Assembly: GCF_017654505.1 (NCBI RefSeq)
Contig: NC_054534.1
Location: 25,458,189-25,522,188 of the forward strand
Length of the DNA stretch: 64,000 nt
Direction: 5' to 3'
Source of the DNA: Polyodon spathula
Lineage: Eukaryota > Chordata > Actinopteri > Acipenseriformes > Polyodontidae
The notes beneath the pieces were generated by a model. It worked only from the letters and a program-made list of their open reading frames with translations. It made no database searches and was not told the origin of the DNA. The position numbers and the translations under genes are program-made. Shown one piece after another: positions 58,401 through 64,000 of the stretch; position 1 is the stretch's first letter; each line of letters starts with the position of its first letter.

Positions 58401-61093
58401 TTATTTCCCTCAGATACCTGAATCCAGATACTTTATCTTCTGCAGTAGTCTTTATGGTTGTCGTAGTGATGGAATGTTTTTTATATATTTTTTCAAACTT
58501 GTTCCATTTCATACACTACAGAAATCAAAACTTGTATGTATCGTGACCTATCCTACAGAGCAATCTGATTGGCTGTGATGTTGTACAATTTTGTTTAATC
58601 CTGGGCTCTCGCTCACCTCCAGCTTGTTGACCAGTTTCTTCTTGATGGCATTCTGGGCCGCCGCATTGGTGGCAATCCTCAGCCCCTCGGCTGCCTCCCG
58701 CAGCTTCTGCTGCTGCTCCTCGCTGTCTGGGTTGGCAGCTGCTCCCTGAAGAGAGGACAAAGTGGCGGTTACATGACTACATCCCTAAACTCAAATTAGG
58801 AAAGAAAAAAAAAAACTCATCCACTAGTAATGCAAAAACTTTTCAGACGTATGCCATACAAAATGCTGCACTTCTTTAAAAGGTAACCTTATAATACTGG
58901 ATTTATGTCTGAGAACCCATATTTATTGAGTGTGTCTACTTTTAAATTCATTTCATTTAAAGCAAATATCTCCCCCCCCTCCCTCCCTCAGTATTGGTTA
59001 AGATGATGTATCCTTTCAATTTTATTGCATAAAATGTTTTAAACATGTTTAAGTTGGCAAACTCCTAATATGACACTGTCACTCGAGTTAAAAGAACTGC
59101 AGCGGAATCCTTCATCATCTCTACCTTGGCAGCTTCTACCATCTTAGCTGTTGCATCGGCGAGCAGTTTGGCTGCAGAGAGCAGCTTGCGGGAGTTTTCC
59201 AGGTCAGACTCGCCTTCAGCATCGGCTTTTATGGCATTGACCAGGTCCGAGGTGGCCTGGGCCAGGATGCGAGCCTGCCGCACCATCTCACCTGAGCAGA
59301 GAAACGGCTGGGTAAGAAGCTTCCTTGACAACATGTAGCATGGTTAGCCAGTTTAGTTTTATTCTGAATCTGAATCAGGTACAGAAATGATACCGTCTCA
59401 AAAAGCTAGACAGAACTACAATAACTTACTATGCATCTAATCTGTGGGCAAAAATGAAGGCTTCACTATGTTACACACTGGAGGCTTCTACATTCACAAG
59501 AATGAAAACTTGTGACTAGCATTTACCAAATAACAATTGGATAAAATTAAGCAGCTGGTATCTGGGGCACAGTGGTCCCAATTTTCATCCATTTAGAACA
59601 CATTCCAGTCTAGACAGAAAGCATAATGCTTGGAGATCAGATCCTATCAAGCTGGTACAAAAGAGAATATTGTGCCTGTTCTAGTGTAGGCTTTACTTAC
59701 AATTCCTGTGAACAAATTAACATGAATACTTAAAATTGAAACATGAGCTACTCTCTGGCATGTACTGTTAAATAGAATAAGAGTATAGTCTCTACTGGGT
59801 AATTTAAACAGAGTCCCAGCCTCCCCCACACCTTTGGAACATTCTGAACCAATACTGGTACCTGCATCCCCCATAGAGCTGAAGATGTTCTCTGTGACGT
59901 TGAGGATGGTGTCGGTGGCCTGGTCGTAGCGCCCGATGGGCTGCCCGCCGGTGGTGTACTGCTTGATGTGCTGCAGCAGGTCGTTGAGGGCCTGCGTCAC
60001 TCCTGTAGCAGCCGAGCCCACCTGCTTCAGCAGCTGCTCATCATTGGTGGCGGCCTGGGATGCCTCTACACAGCCCTCCACCGACTTGGCCACCAGCTTC
60101 CCCGCCTCGATCAGCTGCTCCTGACATACTGGGGAGCTGATGGTGGGGGCAACCACCTGGGAGAGGGACAAATAAATGTAATCATGGATAACTTTGGTTA
60201 CAGAATATTTTAAGTATTAGATTAAGCTGTGTGTGATTATGTTTTTTTGTGCACTGGAAAGCAATGCAAATATAAAACAGATATTTAGTTAGCCATTAAA
60301 ACAAAATCATGTTCCCGATGACTGCAGTTGAGAACTAGTGTTTCAAATCAAGCAGTCTGTAAGTGGCACCTAGACCAGGCTGACCGATAGTTAGATTAAC
60401 AAATCACAGTCACAATAGTTTCTTTAATATGCCTCCCCTGCTGAGCTTCTGTATTTAAACTAATCTATTTGAAGACTAGGAAATGTCTTTAAATATATAA
60501 CTGGATTATATCTTTTTATTTTAATCAAGCTTTACTATATACTTAAATTGAGTATTTTGGAATAAGGAGGTAAAAATTAATAAGTCCTGCATTAATTTTC
60601 TAAAAGTCATAATTACTAGATACATTTCTATACAAAATACACACAGGCATGTAATATTAAGTAAATGCATTAAAAACAAAAACAGAGATAGATGATTAAG
60701 AAGACAACAAATGCTTAAAATTAAAAGAAGACTAAAGTACGTAAAGGAAATCATACTGACCAACAGAGCAATATGATGGATTTAAACATTTACCAAAACA
60801 ACTTACAGAAATGCCAATGTAACCATGTTTTTGTAATTGCCGAAAAGGCAGGTGCTGTGCAGCATTGTGCCTCGTCCCAGAGTAAGCCAGTCCCTTGCAG
60901 AATAATGCACTGACAGTCTCCTTACCCGGGTGCAAGCTACAAGCTGGGAGGTGGAGAGGGCGCACTGGGTGGCGGCGGCAATCACGCGGTTCTGGAGCCC
61001 TGAGTCTTCAGTCTTCTGGGCCACATTCTTAGCTTTAAGCACGAGAGCGGCCGCAGCATTGGCTACTGCTTTGGCCAAATGCATCAGCATGTC
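23192..61093 (-). CDS. tln1: Talin-1, 3' two thirds of the gene (40 exons)
   Basis: Talin-1 is the cytoskeletal adaptor that activates integrins and ties them to F-actin and vinculin at focal adhesions. Forty minus-strand exons, all with AG/GT borders and matching phases, encode about 1,875 residues from human position ~666 to the stop: rod bundles R2 (part) to R13 and the dimerisation helix. Talin-1 rather than talin-2 is shown by exon 20 ([18 protein letters not shown], identical to human TLN1 as remembered) and by the neighbouring tropomyosin. Functional residues kept include the R3 threonine belt (T809, T833, T867, T901), the KANK-site residues G1404 and W1630, autoinhibitory E1770, the actin-binding KVK at 2443-2445 and dimer residue R2526. 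The head, R1 and promoter lie right of the window. Exon 22 is interrupted by a 436-bp insertion; all other exons are open. Confidence 0.96.
23648..23773 (-). CDS. tln1: tln1 exon 56 (R13 end, calpain linker)
   Basis: 42 codons, [20 protein letters not shown] to MVGGIAQ, human ~2458-2500. Holds the linker before the dimerisation helix; the calpain-2 region (K-M before VGG) is kept. The linker [12 protein letters not shown] differs from human TLN1 and is one residue shorter. Confidence 0.96.
24723..25309. mobile_element. LTR-like fold-back element
   Basis: Ends are inverted copies of TGTGGCAAAGCGTAAGCCTT and continue for about 36 bp; a second inverted pair (GTCACATGACCACCTTTATT near 25067 and its complement near 25245) lies inside. 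GCCCT flanks both sides (24718-24722, 25310-25314). A TATA-like ATATAAAAG at about 24911 and TG start suggest an LTR whose 3' part was copied in inverted orientation. Confidence 0.65.
26707..26904. repeat. Perfect 84-bp inverted repeat, 30-bp loop
   Basis: Arms 26707-26790 and 26821-26904 are exact reverse complements by direct reading. The 30-bp centre is itself near-palindromic (CTGCAGTTAGCAT against ATGTTAATTGCAG, 11 of 13 pairs), so almost all 198 bp could fold into one stem. It has no terminal motif I can assign to a known transposon family. Confidence 0.95.
27494..29022 (+). mobile_element. Tc1-like transposon, decayed
   Basis: About 1.5 kb with inverted ends: GTTGTAGTTAAAAGTTTACA on the left (from 27500) and its counterpart GTATGTAAACGTTTGACTAC on the right (28993-29012). 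It carries a broken transposase gene. End sequence and protein place it with the Tc1 family common in fish and frogs. Inserted in tln1 intron 55, opposite to the gene's direction. Confidence 0.92.
27913..28750 (+). pseudogene. Tc1-like transposase, broken
   Basis: Frame 27913-28449 gives the paired-like DNA-binding domain ([20 protein letters not shown]) and then jumps to [20 protein letters not shown], so the segment with the first catalytic Asp is deleted. After a stop, other frames continue with NDPKHTSKS (second Asp region) and [15 protein letters not shown]. Several stops follow. Inactive. Confidence 0.9.
29045..29130. repeat. Interspersed repeat end (AGTCAAAAGTTTGAGTACAC)
   Basis: Starts with ACCGTACCGTACCAGTCAAA and resembles terminal sequence of another Tc1-type family. 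The other end was not found. Confidence 0.4.
29565..29968 (-). mobile_element. LTR-like segment, minus orientation
   Basis: Read on the minus strand it starts TGTAAGGTGGCAGGGG, has a TATA-like TATTTAAAGAG (about 29797-29807) and an AATAAA (29578-29583) at its end. I could not find a target duplication or its exact 3' end, so this is a tentative solo LTR. Confidence 0.45.
30248..30430 (-). CDS. tln1: tln1 exon 55 (R13, actin site)
   Basis: 61 codons, [20 protein letters not shown] to TMKRLQ, human ~2397-2457. Contains the basic KVK triplet ([11 protein letters not shown]) at human 2443-2445 that contacts F-actin. The next intron (6.5 kb) is the longest fully contained in tln1. Confidence 0.97.
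30783..30845 (-). CDS. tln1: tln1 exon 54 (R13)
   Basis: Only 21 codons, [20 protein letters not shown] plus Ala, human ~2376-2396; too short for ordinary ORF calling. It carries the WSQGLISA part of the I/LWEQ signature. Introns on both sides are short (107 and 352 bp). Confidence 0.96.
30953..31078 (-). CDS. tln1: tln1 exon 53 (R13)
   Basis: 42 codons, [20 protein letters not shown] to LVAQGK, human ~2334-2375. I/LWEQ module, nearly invariant. Confidence 0.97.
31433..31557 (-). CDS. tln1: tln1 exon 52 (start of R13)
   Basis: 41 codons plus two bases, [20 protein letters not shown] to KPRAKPK, human ~2292-2333. First helix of the R13 I/LWEQ (THATCH) actin-binding module. A 22-base A run sits only about 8 bp before the acceptor on the sense strand as a T-rich tract. 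Confidence 0.97.
32527..32632 (-). CDS. tln1: tln1 exon 51 (rod R12)
   Basis: 35 codons plus one base, [20 protein letters not shown] to AAEAMK, human ~2257-2292. Ends R12. A TIR-like repeat with a 20-bp inverted repeat lies in the 1.8-kb intron upstream (33.15 kb). Confidence 0.97.
33148..33345. repeat. Short inverted-repeat element
   Basis: Starts with TATACACTGCTGTGCAAAAG, a terminal motif seen in many fish repeats, and contains a perfect 20-bp inverted pair CTGATGCATTATGAGCATCA (about 33187-33206 and 33261-33280). It ends near a poly(A) run. Confidence 0.6.
34476..34583 (-). CDS. tln1: tln1 exon 50 (rod R12)
   Basis: 36 codons, [20 protein letters not shown] to LLEHVLV, human ~2221-2256, phase 0 to 0. 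Confidence 0.97.
34805..34935. repeat. Degenerate TGTGCTTTA tandem-like repeat
   Basis: Repeated words CTGTGCTTTA, CATGCTTT and CTATGCTTT at 10-20 bp spacing. Same family as 13263-13346. Confidence 0.65.
35068..35253 (-). CDS. tln1: tln1 exon 49 (rod R12)
   Basis: 62 codons, [20 protein letters not shown] to MLNSCK, human ~2159-2220. Carries the conserved [20 protein letters not shown] block of R12. Confidence 0.97.
35546..35662 (-). CDS. tln1: tln1 exon 48 (rod R11-R12)
   Basis: 39 codons, [20 protein letters not shown] to HIKQELA, human ~2120-2158, phase 0 to 0, donor GTGAGT. Confidence 0.97.
36584..36709 (-). CDS. tln1: tln1 exon 47 (rod R11)
   Basis: 42 codons, [20 protein letters not shown] to LKNSAK, human ~2078-2119. 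The 2.6-kb intron between it and exon 46 holds only unique AT-rich sequence and homopolymer runs. Confidence 0.97.
39313..39496 (-). CDS. tln1: tln1 exon 46 (rod R11)
   Basis: 61 codons plus one base, [20 protein letters not shown] to AEDPETQ, human ~2016-2077. Part of R11, near the second integrin-binding region of the rod. Confidence 0.97.
39998..40164 (-). CDS. tln1: tln1 exon 45 (rod R10-R11)
   Basis: 55 codons plus two bases, [20 protein letters not shown] to TFADH, human ~1961-2016. Contains the strongly conserved [15 protein letters not shown] stretch of R11. Confidence 0.97.
40479..40625 (-). CDS. tln1: tln1 exon 44 (rod R10)
   Basis: 49 codons, [20 protein letters not shown] to RKVSEK, human ~1912-1960. 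Closes R10. Intron to exon 43 is 122 bp. Confidence 0.97.
40748..40867 (-). CDS. tln1: tln1 exon 43 (rod R10)
   Basis: 40 codons, [20 protein letters not shown] to TAENEE, human ~1872-1911. Intron to exon 42 is short (181 bp). Confidence 0.97.
41049..41150 (-). CDS. tln1: tln1 exon 42 (rod R10)
   Basis: 34 codons, [20 protein letters not shown] to VTVQEM, human ~1838-1871, donor GTAAGA. Confidence 0.97.
41512..41658 (-). CDS. tln1: tln1 exon 41 (rod R9-R10)
   Basis: 49 codons, [20 protein letters not shown] to ITQAINK; human has one more residue at the start (~1788-1837). The donor reads GTTAAT, a weak match to consensus. A long C tract and a solo LTR lie in the intron just upstream. Confidence 0.95.
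41779..41800. repeat. C-rich tract (G-rich on the tln1 sense strand)
   Basis: Six C, one T, then 15 C, about 120 bp upstream of tln1 exon 41 in transcript direction. A pure G tract could form a quadruplex in the pre-mRNA. Confidence 0.8.
41915..42629 (+). mobile_element. Solo LTR, about 715 bp, with 5-bp target duplication
   Basis: GC-richer than its surroundings and flanked by ACGTG (41910-41914 and 42630-42634). Begins TTGTAACAGGGAGAG and ends CCCCTTCCAC. A TATA-like CCTATAAATTA (about 42097) and AATAAA (about 42550) are ordered as in a plus-strand LTR. Lies in tln1 intron 40, opposite to the gene. No internal viral genes are present. Confidence 0.75.
43234..43404 (-). CDS. tln1: tln1 exon 40 (rod R9)
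   Basis: 57 codons, [20 protein letters not shown] to EAGGNPK, human ~1731-1787. The Glu of QTKTLAES aligns with E1770, whose salt bridge to the F3 head domain holds talin closed, so autoinhibition by this contact is expected. Confidence 0.97.
44183..44284 (-). CDS. tln1: tln1 exon 39 (rod R9)
   Basis: 34 codons, [20 protein letters not shown] to SELGHK, human ~1697-1730, phase 0 to 0, donor GTAAGT. Confidence 0.97.
44499..44631 (-). CDS. tln1: tln1 exon 38 (rod R9)
   Basis: 44 codons plus one base, [20 protein letters not shown] to EDISQE, human ~1652-1696. Start of R9, the bundle that docks on the F3 head domain in the autoinhibited form. Confidence 0.97.
44830..45011 (-). CDS. tln1: tln1 exon 37 (rod R7)
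   Basis: 60 codons plus two bases, [20 protein letters not shown] to LITNM, human ~1592-1652. The Trp of [11 protein letters not shown] aligns with W1630 of the KANK site. Confidence 0.97.
45142..45282 (-). CDS. tln1: tln1 exon 36 (rod R8-R7)
   Basis: 47 codons, [20 protein letters not shown] to PAQISPE, human ~1545-1591. The chain returns from R8 into R7. The donor reads GTCATT, a poor match to the vertebrate consensus. Confidence 0.95.
45505..45666 (-). CDS. tln1: tln1 exon 35 (rod R8)
   Basis: 54 codons, [20 protein letters not shown] to LVKAIK, human ~1491-1544. Core of R8. Highly conserved; donor GTAAGC. Confidence 0.97.
46009..46152 (-). CDS. tln1: tln1 exon 34 (rod R7-R8)
   Basis: 48 codons, [20 protein letters not shown] to DPACTQSQ, human ~1443-1490. 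Crosses from R7 into the inserted four-helix bundle R8, which binds DLC1, RIAM and vinculin. Confidence 0.97.
46264..46386 (-). CDS. tln1: tln1 exon 33 (rod R7)
   Basis: 41 codons, [20 protein letters not shown] to LTEAAAQ, human ~1402-1442. The Gly of VLGEAM aligns with G1404, needed for binding the KANK LD motif, so the adhesion-microtubule link looks kept. Confidence 0.97.
46681..46770 (-). CDS. tln1: tln1 exon 32 (rod R7)
   Basis: 30 codons, [20 protein letters not shown] to VMENSK, human ~1372-1401, phase 0 to 0. Part of R7, the KANK-binding bundle. Confidence 0.97.
47180..48432 (+). mobile_element. Tc1-like transposon, 5'-truncated
   Basis: Right end reads TTCACAAACTTTTTCTCGGC then ACTGTA, typical of a Tc1-family terminus, but no matching left terminus is found within 500 bp. 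It differs in ends and protein from the copy at 27.5 kb, so it is a separate family. Sits in tln1 intron 31 on the opposite strand. Confidence 0.9.
47191..48190 (+). pseudogene. Tc1-like transposase, broken
   Basis: A start (MPRSKEI) is followed at once by a stop. Then 47254-47694 gives the DNA-binding domain ([23 protein letters not shown]) and the first catalytic region VLWIDE. A frameshift follows; 47707-48009 has [17 protein letters not shown] and NVPKHTSRS, where the second catalytic Asp is lost. SPDLNP follows a further stop. Inactive. Confidence 0.92.
49570..49663 (-). CDS. tln1: tln1 exon 31 (rod R6-R7)
   Basis: 31 codons, [20 protein letters not shown] to LRELE, human ~1340-1371. 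The intron to exon 30 is only 101 bp, the shortest in the window. The intron after it (2.8 kb) carries the Tc1-like copy at 47.2-48.4 kb. Confidence 0.97.
49765..49904 (-). CDS. tln1: tln1 exon 30 (rod R6)
   Basis: 46 codons plus two bases, [20 protein letters not shown] to QLAAAA, human ~1294-1340. The remaining CG is completed to Arg by exon 31. Confidence 0.97.
50186..50252. repeat. AAT/ATA trinucleotide microsatellite
   Basis: About 22 AAT units in tln1 intron 29. Confidence 0.96.
50791..50988 (-). CDS. tln1: tln1 exon 29 (rod R6)
   Basis: 66 codons, [20 protein letters not shown] to EMAGQSQ, human ~1228-1293. Main part of bundle R6. Phase 0 to 0, donor GTAGGT. Confidence 0.97.
51704..51823 (-). 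CDS. tln1: tln1 exon 28 (rod R5-R6)
   Basis: 40 codons, [20 protein letters not shown] to KKLLADS, human ~1188-1227. The [11 protein letters not shown] motif is typical of talin. Donor GTAAGT. Confidence 0.97.
52390..52450. repeat. TA microsatellite near tln1 exon 27
   Basis: About 30 TA units, about 40 bp from the exon 27 donor. Confidence 0.95.
52491..52699 (-). CDS. tln1: tln1 exon 27 (rod R5)
   Basis: 69 codons plus two bases, [20 protein letters not shown] to QQRLAQ, human ~1118-1187. A TA-repeat microsatellite begins about 40 bp beyond its donor GTAGGT. Confidence 0.97.
53629..53731 (-). CDS. tln1: tln1 exon 26 (rod R5)
   Basis: 34 codons plus one base, [20 protein letters not shown] to GNENYT, human ~1084-1118. 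The last base joins exon 27 to make Gly. Donor GTACTG. Confidence 0.96.
54291..54419 (-). CDS. tln1: tln1 exon 25 (rod R5)
   Basis: 43 codons, [20 protein letters not shown] to LKPLPGET, human ~1041-1083. Start of bundle R5. Donor GTGAGT. Confidence 0.97.
54537..54560. repeat. CA microsatellite
   Basis: About 12 CA units in tln1 intron 24. Confidence 0.9.
54680..54814 (-). CDS. tln1: tln1 exon 24 (rod R4)
   Basis: 45 codons, [20 protein letters not shown] to LRTAAQK, human ~996-1040, phase 0 to 0. Closes bundle R4. Donor GTGAGA. Confidence 0.97.
55545..55658 (-). CDS. tln1: tln1 exon 23 (rod R4)
   Basis: 38 codons, phase 0 to 0: [20 protein letters not shown] to QNFLQ, human ~958-995. The human exon starts with Ala where this one has Val. 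Donor GTAAGA. Follows directly on the VQSCK end of exon 22. Confidence 0.96.
56090..56114. repeat. GATA microsatellite
   Basis: About six GATA units in tln1 intron 22, 240 bp from the interrupted exon. Confidence 0.85.
56356..56905 (-). CDS. tln1: tln1 exon 22 (rod R4), interrupted by an insertion
   Basis: Two exon pieces can be read. The 5' piece (56807-56905) gives 33 codons, [20 protein letters not shown] to AAQQQL, after an AG acceptor. The 3' piece (56356-56370) gives VQSCK followed by a GTGAG donor. Together they make the expected 38 codons, phase 0 to 0, human ~919-957. Between them lie 436 foreign bases (56371-56806). Reading on from QQQL gives Asn then TGA (56801-56803), so unspliced translation would stop in R4. 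Skipping the whole exon would keep frame. Confidence 0.85.
56371..56806. repeat. TCAT/ATGA-rich low-complexity insertion inside tln1 exon 22
   Basis: 436 bp separating codon QQQL from VQSCK of talin. The plus strand is strongly pyrimidine-rich and holds over 20 TCAT tetranucleotides in varied spacing; the minus (sense) strand is ATGA/GAA-rich. I see no terminal inverted repeats, no clear target duplication, and no GT or AG at the two junctions that would make it a tidy intron. Length is not a multiple of 3. Origin unknown: decayed simple repeat, new insertion or assembly artefact. Confidence 0.75.
58617..58745 (-). CDS. tln1: tln1 exon 21 (rod R3-R4)
   Basis: 43 codons, phase 0 to 0, [20 protein letters not shown] to LVNKLE, human ~876-918. 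Contains T901, the last threonine of the R3 belt ([10 protein letters not shown]). Ends at the R3/R4 boundary. Confidence 0.97.
59125..59291 (-). CDS. tln1: tln1 exon 20 (rod R3)
   Basis: Encodes [17 protein letters not shown] through KMVEAAK, human ~820-875. Nearly identical to human talin-1 and clearly different from talin-2 ([12 protein letters not shown] versus remembered NAMRSDAEAEID), so it identifies the paralogue. R3 threonines T833 and T867 are present. Confidence 0.97.
59862..60156 (-). CDS. tln1: tln1 exon 19 (rod R2-R3)
   Basis: Encodes 98 residues plus one base ([15 protein letters not shown] to SSMGDAG), human ~722-820. It finishes R2 and enters R3, the force-sensitive bundle that binds RIAM when folded and vinculin when stretched. 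Threonine T809 of the R3 core ([10 protein letters not shown]) is kept. Longest intact exon in the window. Confidence 0.97.
60926..61093 (-). CDS. tln1: tln1 exon 18 (rod R2)
   Basis: Encodes 56 residues starting [20 protein letters not shown] and ending LVACTR, phase 0 to 0, human ~666-721. Acceptor ttccag and donor GTAAGG. This is R2, a helical bundle with a vinculin-binding helix. It is the first talin exon visible; the preceding exon is not in the 2.9 kb to its right. Confidence 0.96.
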
Positions 61094-62822
61094 CTGGAAG
61101 AGAAGGGCAGGTTAATGTGAGGCTCTCTGCTTCCTGCCAGCTAACTAGCAGGGGAGCATTAAACACTGATGGAGAGAAACCCTGAACCCCCTGCATTAAG
61201 CTATTCTAAACTGCATCACCCGACGACAACTTCACACTTAAGCTGGTTTTGGTTTGTTCCCAAGAACACACTGGCTTACCTACCGGTATGTCTCATAATG
61301 AGATTTTAAAAAGTCTTACAATGTAAGAATAAATCACCAGAAATTTCCCAAAATATTTTTGGTTTGTGAACAGAAGCTTGGTTAATAACTATGTACTCCA
61401 TGAGTTCTTTGGCCATTCAAAAATTTTCCTTTAAATTCAATCAATTTTAACAACAACTTTGTGCTTAAATTAAAGGTATTGGGCAGAGTGCCTGTTTGAA
61501 AGGGGGTTTAAGTAATAAAGTATACTGTATACTGAATCTCTGCAATGGTCCTGGCAGTGTGCAGTTTTGTGGTGTGTTATCTCTGCTAGACCTCTACATG
61601 GGTATGCAGTGTTGAGAGTTAAATTTTAATTACTGTAGCAGGTGTGCCAGGTATTTACTTTGCCAAGTTGATCAGCACATCAGCTTGCATTTGCAGATTT
61701 CCTTATGGTACTTGTTATCTCCTTTTTATTGCTGTCAAAGGTTGTGCTTATGGCTCGATTTGTTTTTTTTTCTTCAAAATATGAGATGGATATCTACCTG
61801 GGGACCTTAAGCACCAATAATGCATGACTGCTGTTCTGCTACTACACAGTGTACTGAAAAGCCAGTCCCTAAAATGCTTATATGCGTCATTACTATTTTG
61901 TGCAATTGATAAACTTTGCTGCCAAGCTAGAAGCAGAGAAGGGAAACTGGCCAGTGATAGCTAAGCCAGCTCTTCAATAAGAACAGGATTTTTCCATGTG
62001 AAACTATGTCACTGGCTCCAATCGGGATGCTGAAACTTCAGTATTGGTTTGATGTGATCACAGTAACAGTAAATGAATAAAAGATCATATGCCTGAGGAG
62101 TGGAAAATGTTTAGAGAAAATGTTTCAGCTTCAACGCTAAACATGAAACATGTTGCCGCTTATGTGTGAAATAAAATGCTGTTATTAACGGAGATTAATC
62201 TTGAACAAAAACAAATTAAAACCTACAAATTAAATTTCCGTTGTGGTTTTTCTGTGATACTGCTTGGTTAAAGATATAATTATCACAGTATGTAAAGTAA
62301 GTTTGTTTGAAGGCAGCTACTCAAAAAAGGTGAGGGCTAATACAATGTTATGCCTTCTGGAAAAGCAGAAATTAATGATTGTAATGTTTGTGAATTTTGG
62401 AACCCAGGCTGGTAACAGCAGAGCACAATTAAAAGACAGTACTGTTAAAAGAGCAGTAACAGTACTTCTCTTAAATTTAATTAAAGCTAATCCGTGTGTT
62501 TTGTTGTTCGTATTTAAGATCATCAAGCATTTATCAGAATAGGACATGATTTTGATGTCTTTAGAGAACATGACTATGTGGAAGGTTTGTTTTGACTGCT
62601 GTCTCACTGTTTTAATTCTACACTACAAAATGATGTCTCTGCAGGATACAGTTATTATATATTCCCCCACCCCCAAACTTGGCCATATAAATGAAAACAA
62701 CAACCCTAAATATGTTAAACAAATTTATTTTTAAAACTATATGTGACACTGCAACTTTAAGTTTGTAATTTAAATATGTGGCTAGAATGACCCATTGGGG
62801 GTAACTGTATTGTATTAAAAAT

Positions 62823-62871
<49 letters not shown>

Positions 62872-63149
62872 CACAAACCAACAAGCGAGGAAAGCCAGAT
62901 AACTCACTGTAAACGCTTATTAGCTGCTATGCCTCTGTGGGCACTCAATGTCTTTTACTCCTTCACATTTTAAAATTTCCTTCAGGGTCTAGTCAAAACA
63001 AAGGAAATTCCTAGGATATTTTACATGGCCTTGAGTTAAGAACTAAGCAGTTTCATCAATCTCATTCTACTAGCTGAACTACCCACTCAACTACTTCTTG
63101 TAGATTGCTTGTGCTGAAAATGATTATATTCCACTTTCAAATCCTAATT

Positions 63150-63183
<34 letters not shown>

Positions 63184-64000
63184 AAGAGAACGGAAAGAAC
63201 CACCTTTTAGTGCTCCCACCATCATATTTTTATCATTACAGTTAAAGAGAGACTGTATTCCTTTTGGTCTACATATAGGCCTAGGCTAGATTAACGTTGT
63301 ATGGACTAGACATGTAGCAGCATTACTCCAGTCCCCCAGCTACAATGATTTAACTACAGATAAGTATTTAACATTAATTACACTTTGCTCTGTTTTTACT
63401 ATGGCACACTTTTATAAGGGAATGCTCGACTCTTGAATCCGTTGCAACATACAGCATAACTTTTTTTCACTTGTTAGAACATATTTTGCTGTTTTAACTT
63501 TTTGGAGGGGGTCATAAAAATATGTTGCCTATAAAAACAACCAAAATACCAATACAGTCTCTTTAAAGTATCACTGTCCCACATTTTGACATGCTGAACA
63601 ATAAATATAAGATCTGGTGTACTATATATGCTCAGGTACAGGTCAGGCATACAACTAAAACATGTTTTAAGCAATATGATGCTAAAGCTAATAAGCAAAT
63701 GTATTAGATCTACAGCAAAACTAACATTTGTGTTAGTAATATAAAAAAATATTCCAATTTCTGAAGAAAAGATGACTAATACCATCTTAACGGAGTATAT
63801 TTCTTTAAGAATTTTGGAAAAAAATCTGGTGACCACCTAGTTGCCATCTTTGTTAATATATTCTCAATAGAAAAAGAAACTTGACCAGAGTAATTATACC
63901 TGAGTATATATAATAGATATATATTATTCAAAAAAGGGACTGATGTCAACATTCACAAAGGTGCTCAGGAAGTATTTTGTGGTCAGTCCCACTATACTTC
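61094..64000 (-). other. tln1: tln1 intron 17 (partial)
   Basis: 2.9 kb with no talin exon recognised. Contains a TG/TA microsatellite (62825-62870) and a poly(A) run (about 63154-63182). The human gene has an optional 51-nt exon 17b in this intron; I could not identify one here. Confidence 0.7.
62825..62870. repeat. Compound (TG)n(TA)n microsatellite
   Basis: About 7 TG then 17 TA units. Confidence 0.95.

Noticed and set aside
23192..61093. Talin-2 (and hence TPM1) as the identity
   Set aside because: Exon 20 and most rod exons match talin-1; tropomyosin exon 2 fits TPM2. Only the C-terminal tail and a few positions look talin-2-like.

Overview
The window is vertebrate nuclear DNA. It is AT-rich, with many small exons separated by long introns and many transposon copies. 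Tc1-like DNA transposons, tRNA-derived SINEs and LTR remnants together point to a fish. The SINE type and intron lengths suit a non-teleost ray-finned fish such as a sturgeon or paddlefish; that is inference, not proof. There are no bacterial-type genes.

Both genes lie on the minus strand, head to tail. From about 61.1 kb down to 23.2 kb lie 40 consecutive coding exons of talin-1 (tln1), covering the protein from about human residue 666 (rod bundle R2) to the stop codon. The FERM head, R1 and the promoter lie beyond the right edge. The exon phases close exactly: 5,628 coding bases including the stop, divisible by 3, once one insertion is set aside. Exons are numbered 18-57 to match the usual 57-exon human TLN1 count. 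Human residue numbers come from remembered alignment and were checked against known landmarks (T809, G1404, W1630, E1770, KVK 2443-2445, R2526).

Downstream of tln1, from 17.7 kb to the left edge, lies the 5' half of a tropomyosin gene, most likely tpm2. It shows exon 1a (start of the long isoform), exon 2 and the internal exon 1b (start of the short isoform). Exon 3 and later exons lie beyond position 1. The TLN1-TPM2 pair is also adjacent in human (9p13), as are the paralogues TLN2-TPM1. Talin links integrins to actin; tropomyosin coats actin filaments. The two act on the same filament system.

The rest is intron or intergenic DNA with repeats: a 43-bp minisatellite (8.5-8.9 kb), SINEs (10.6, 20.5 and perhaps 12.8 kb), two solo LTRs with 5-bp target duplications (13.4 and 41.9 kb), a fold-back LTR-like element (24.7 kb), a nearly perfect 198-bp hairpin (26.7 kb), decayed Tc1-like transposons (27.5 and 47.2 kb), a short Tc1-type derivative (18.8 kb) and several microsatellites.

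The two most unusual observations are a 436-bp low-complexity TCAT-rich insertion inside talin exon 22, which puts an in-frame stop in rod bundle R4, and the 84-bp perfect-arm hairpin in talin intron 55.
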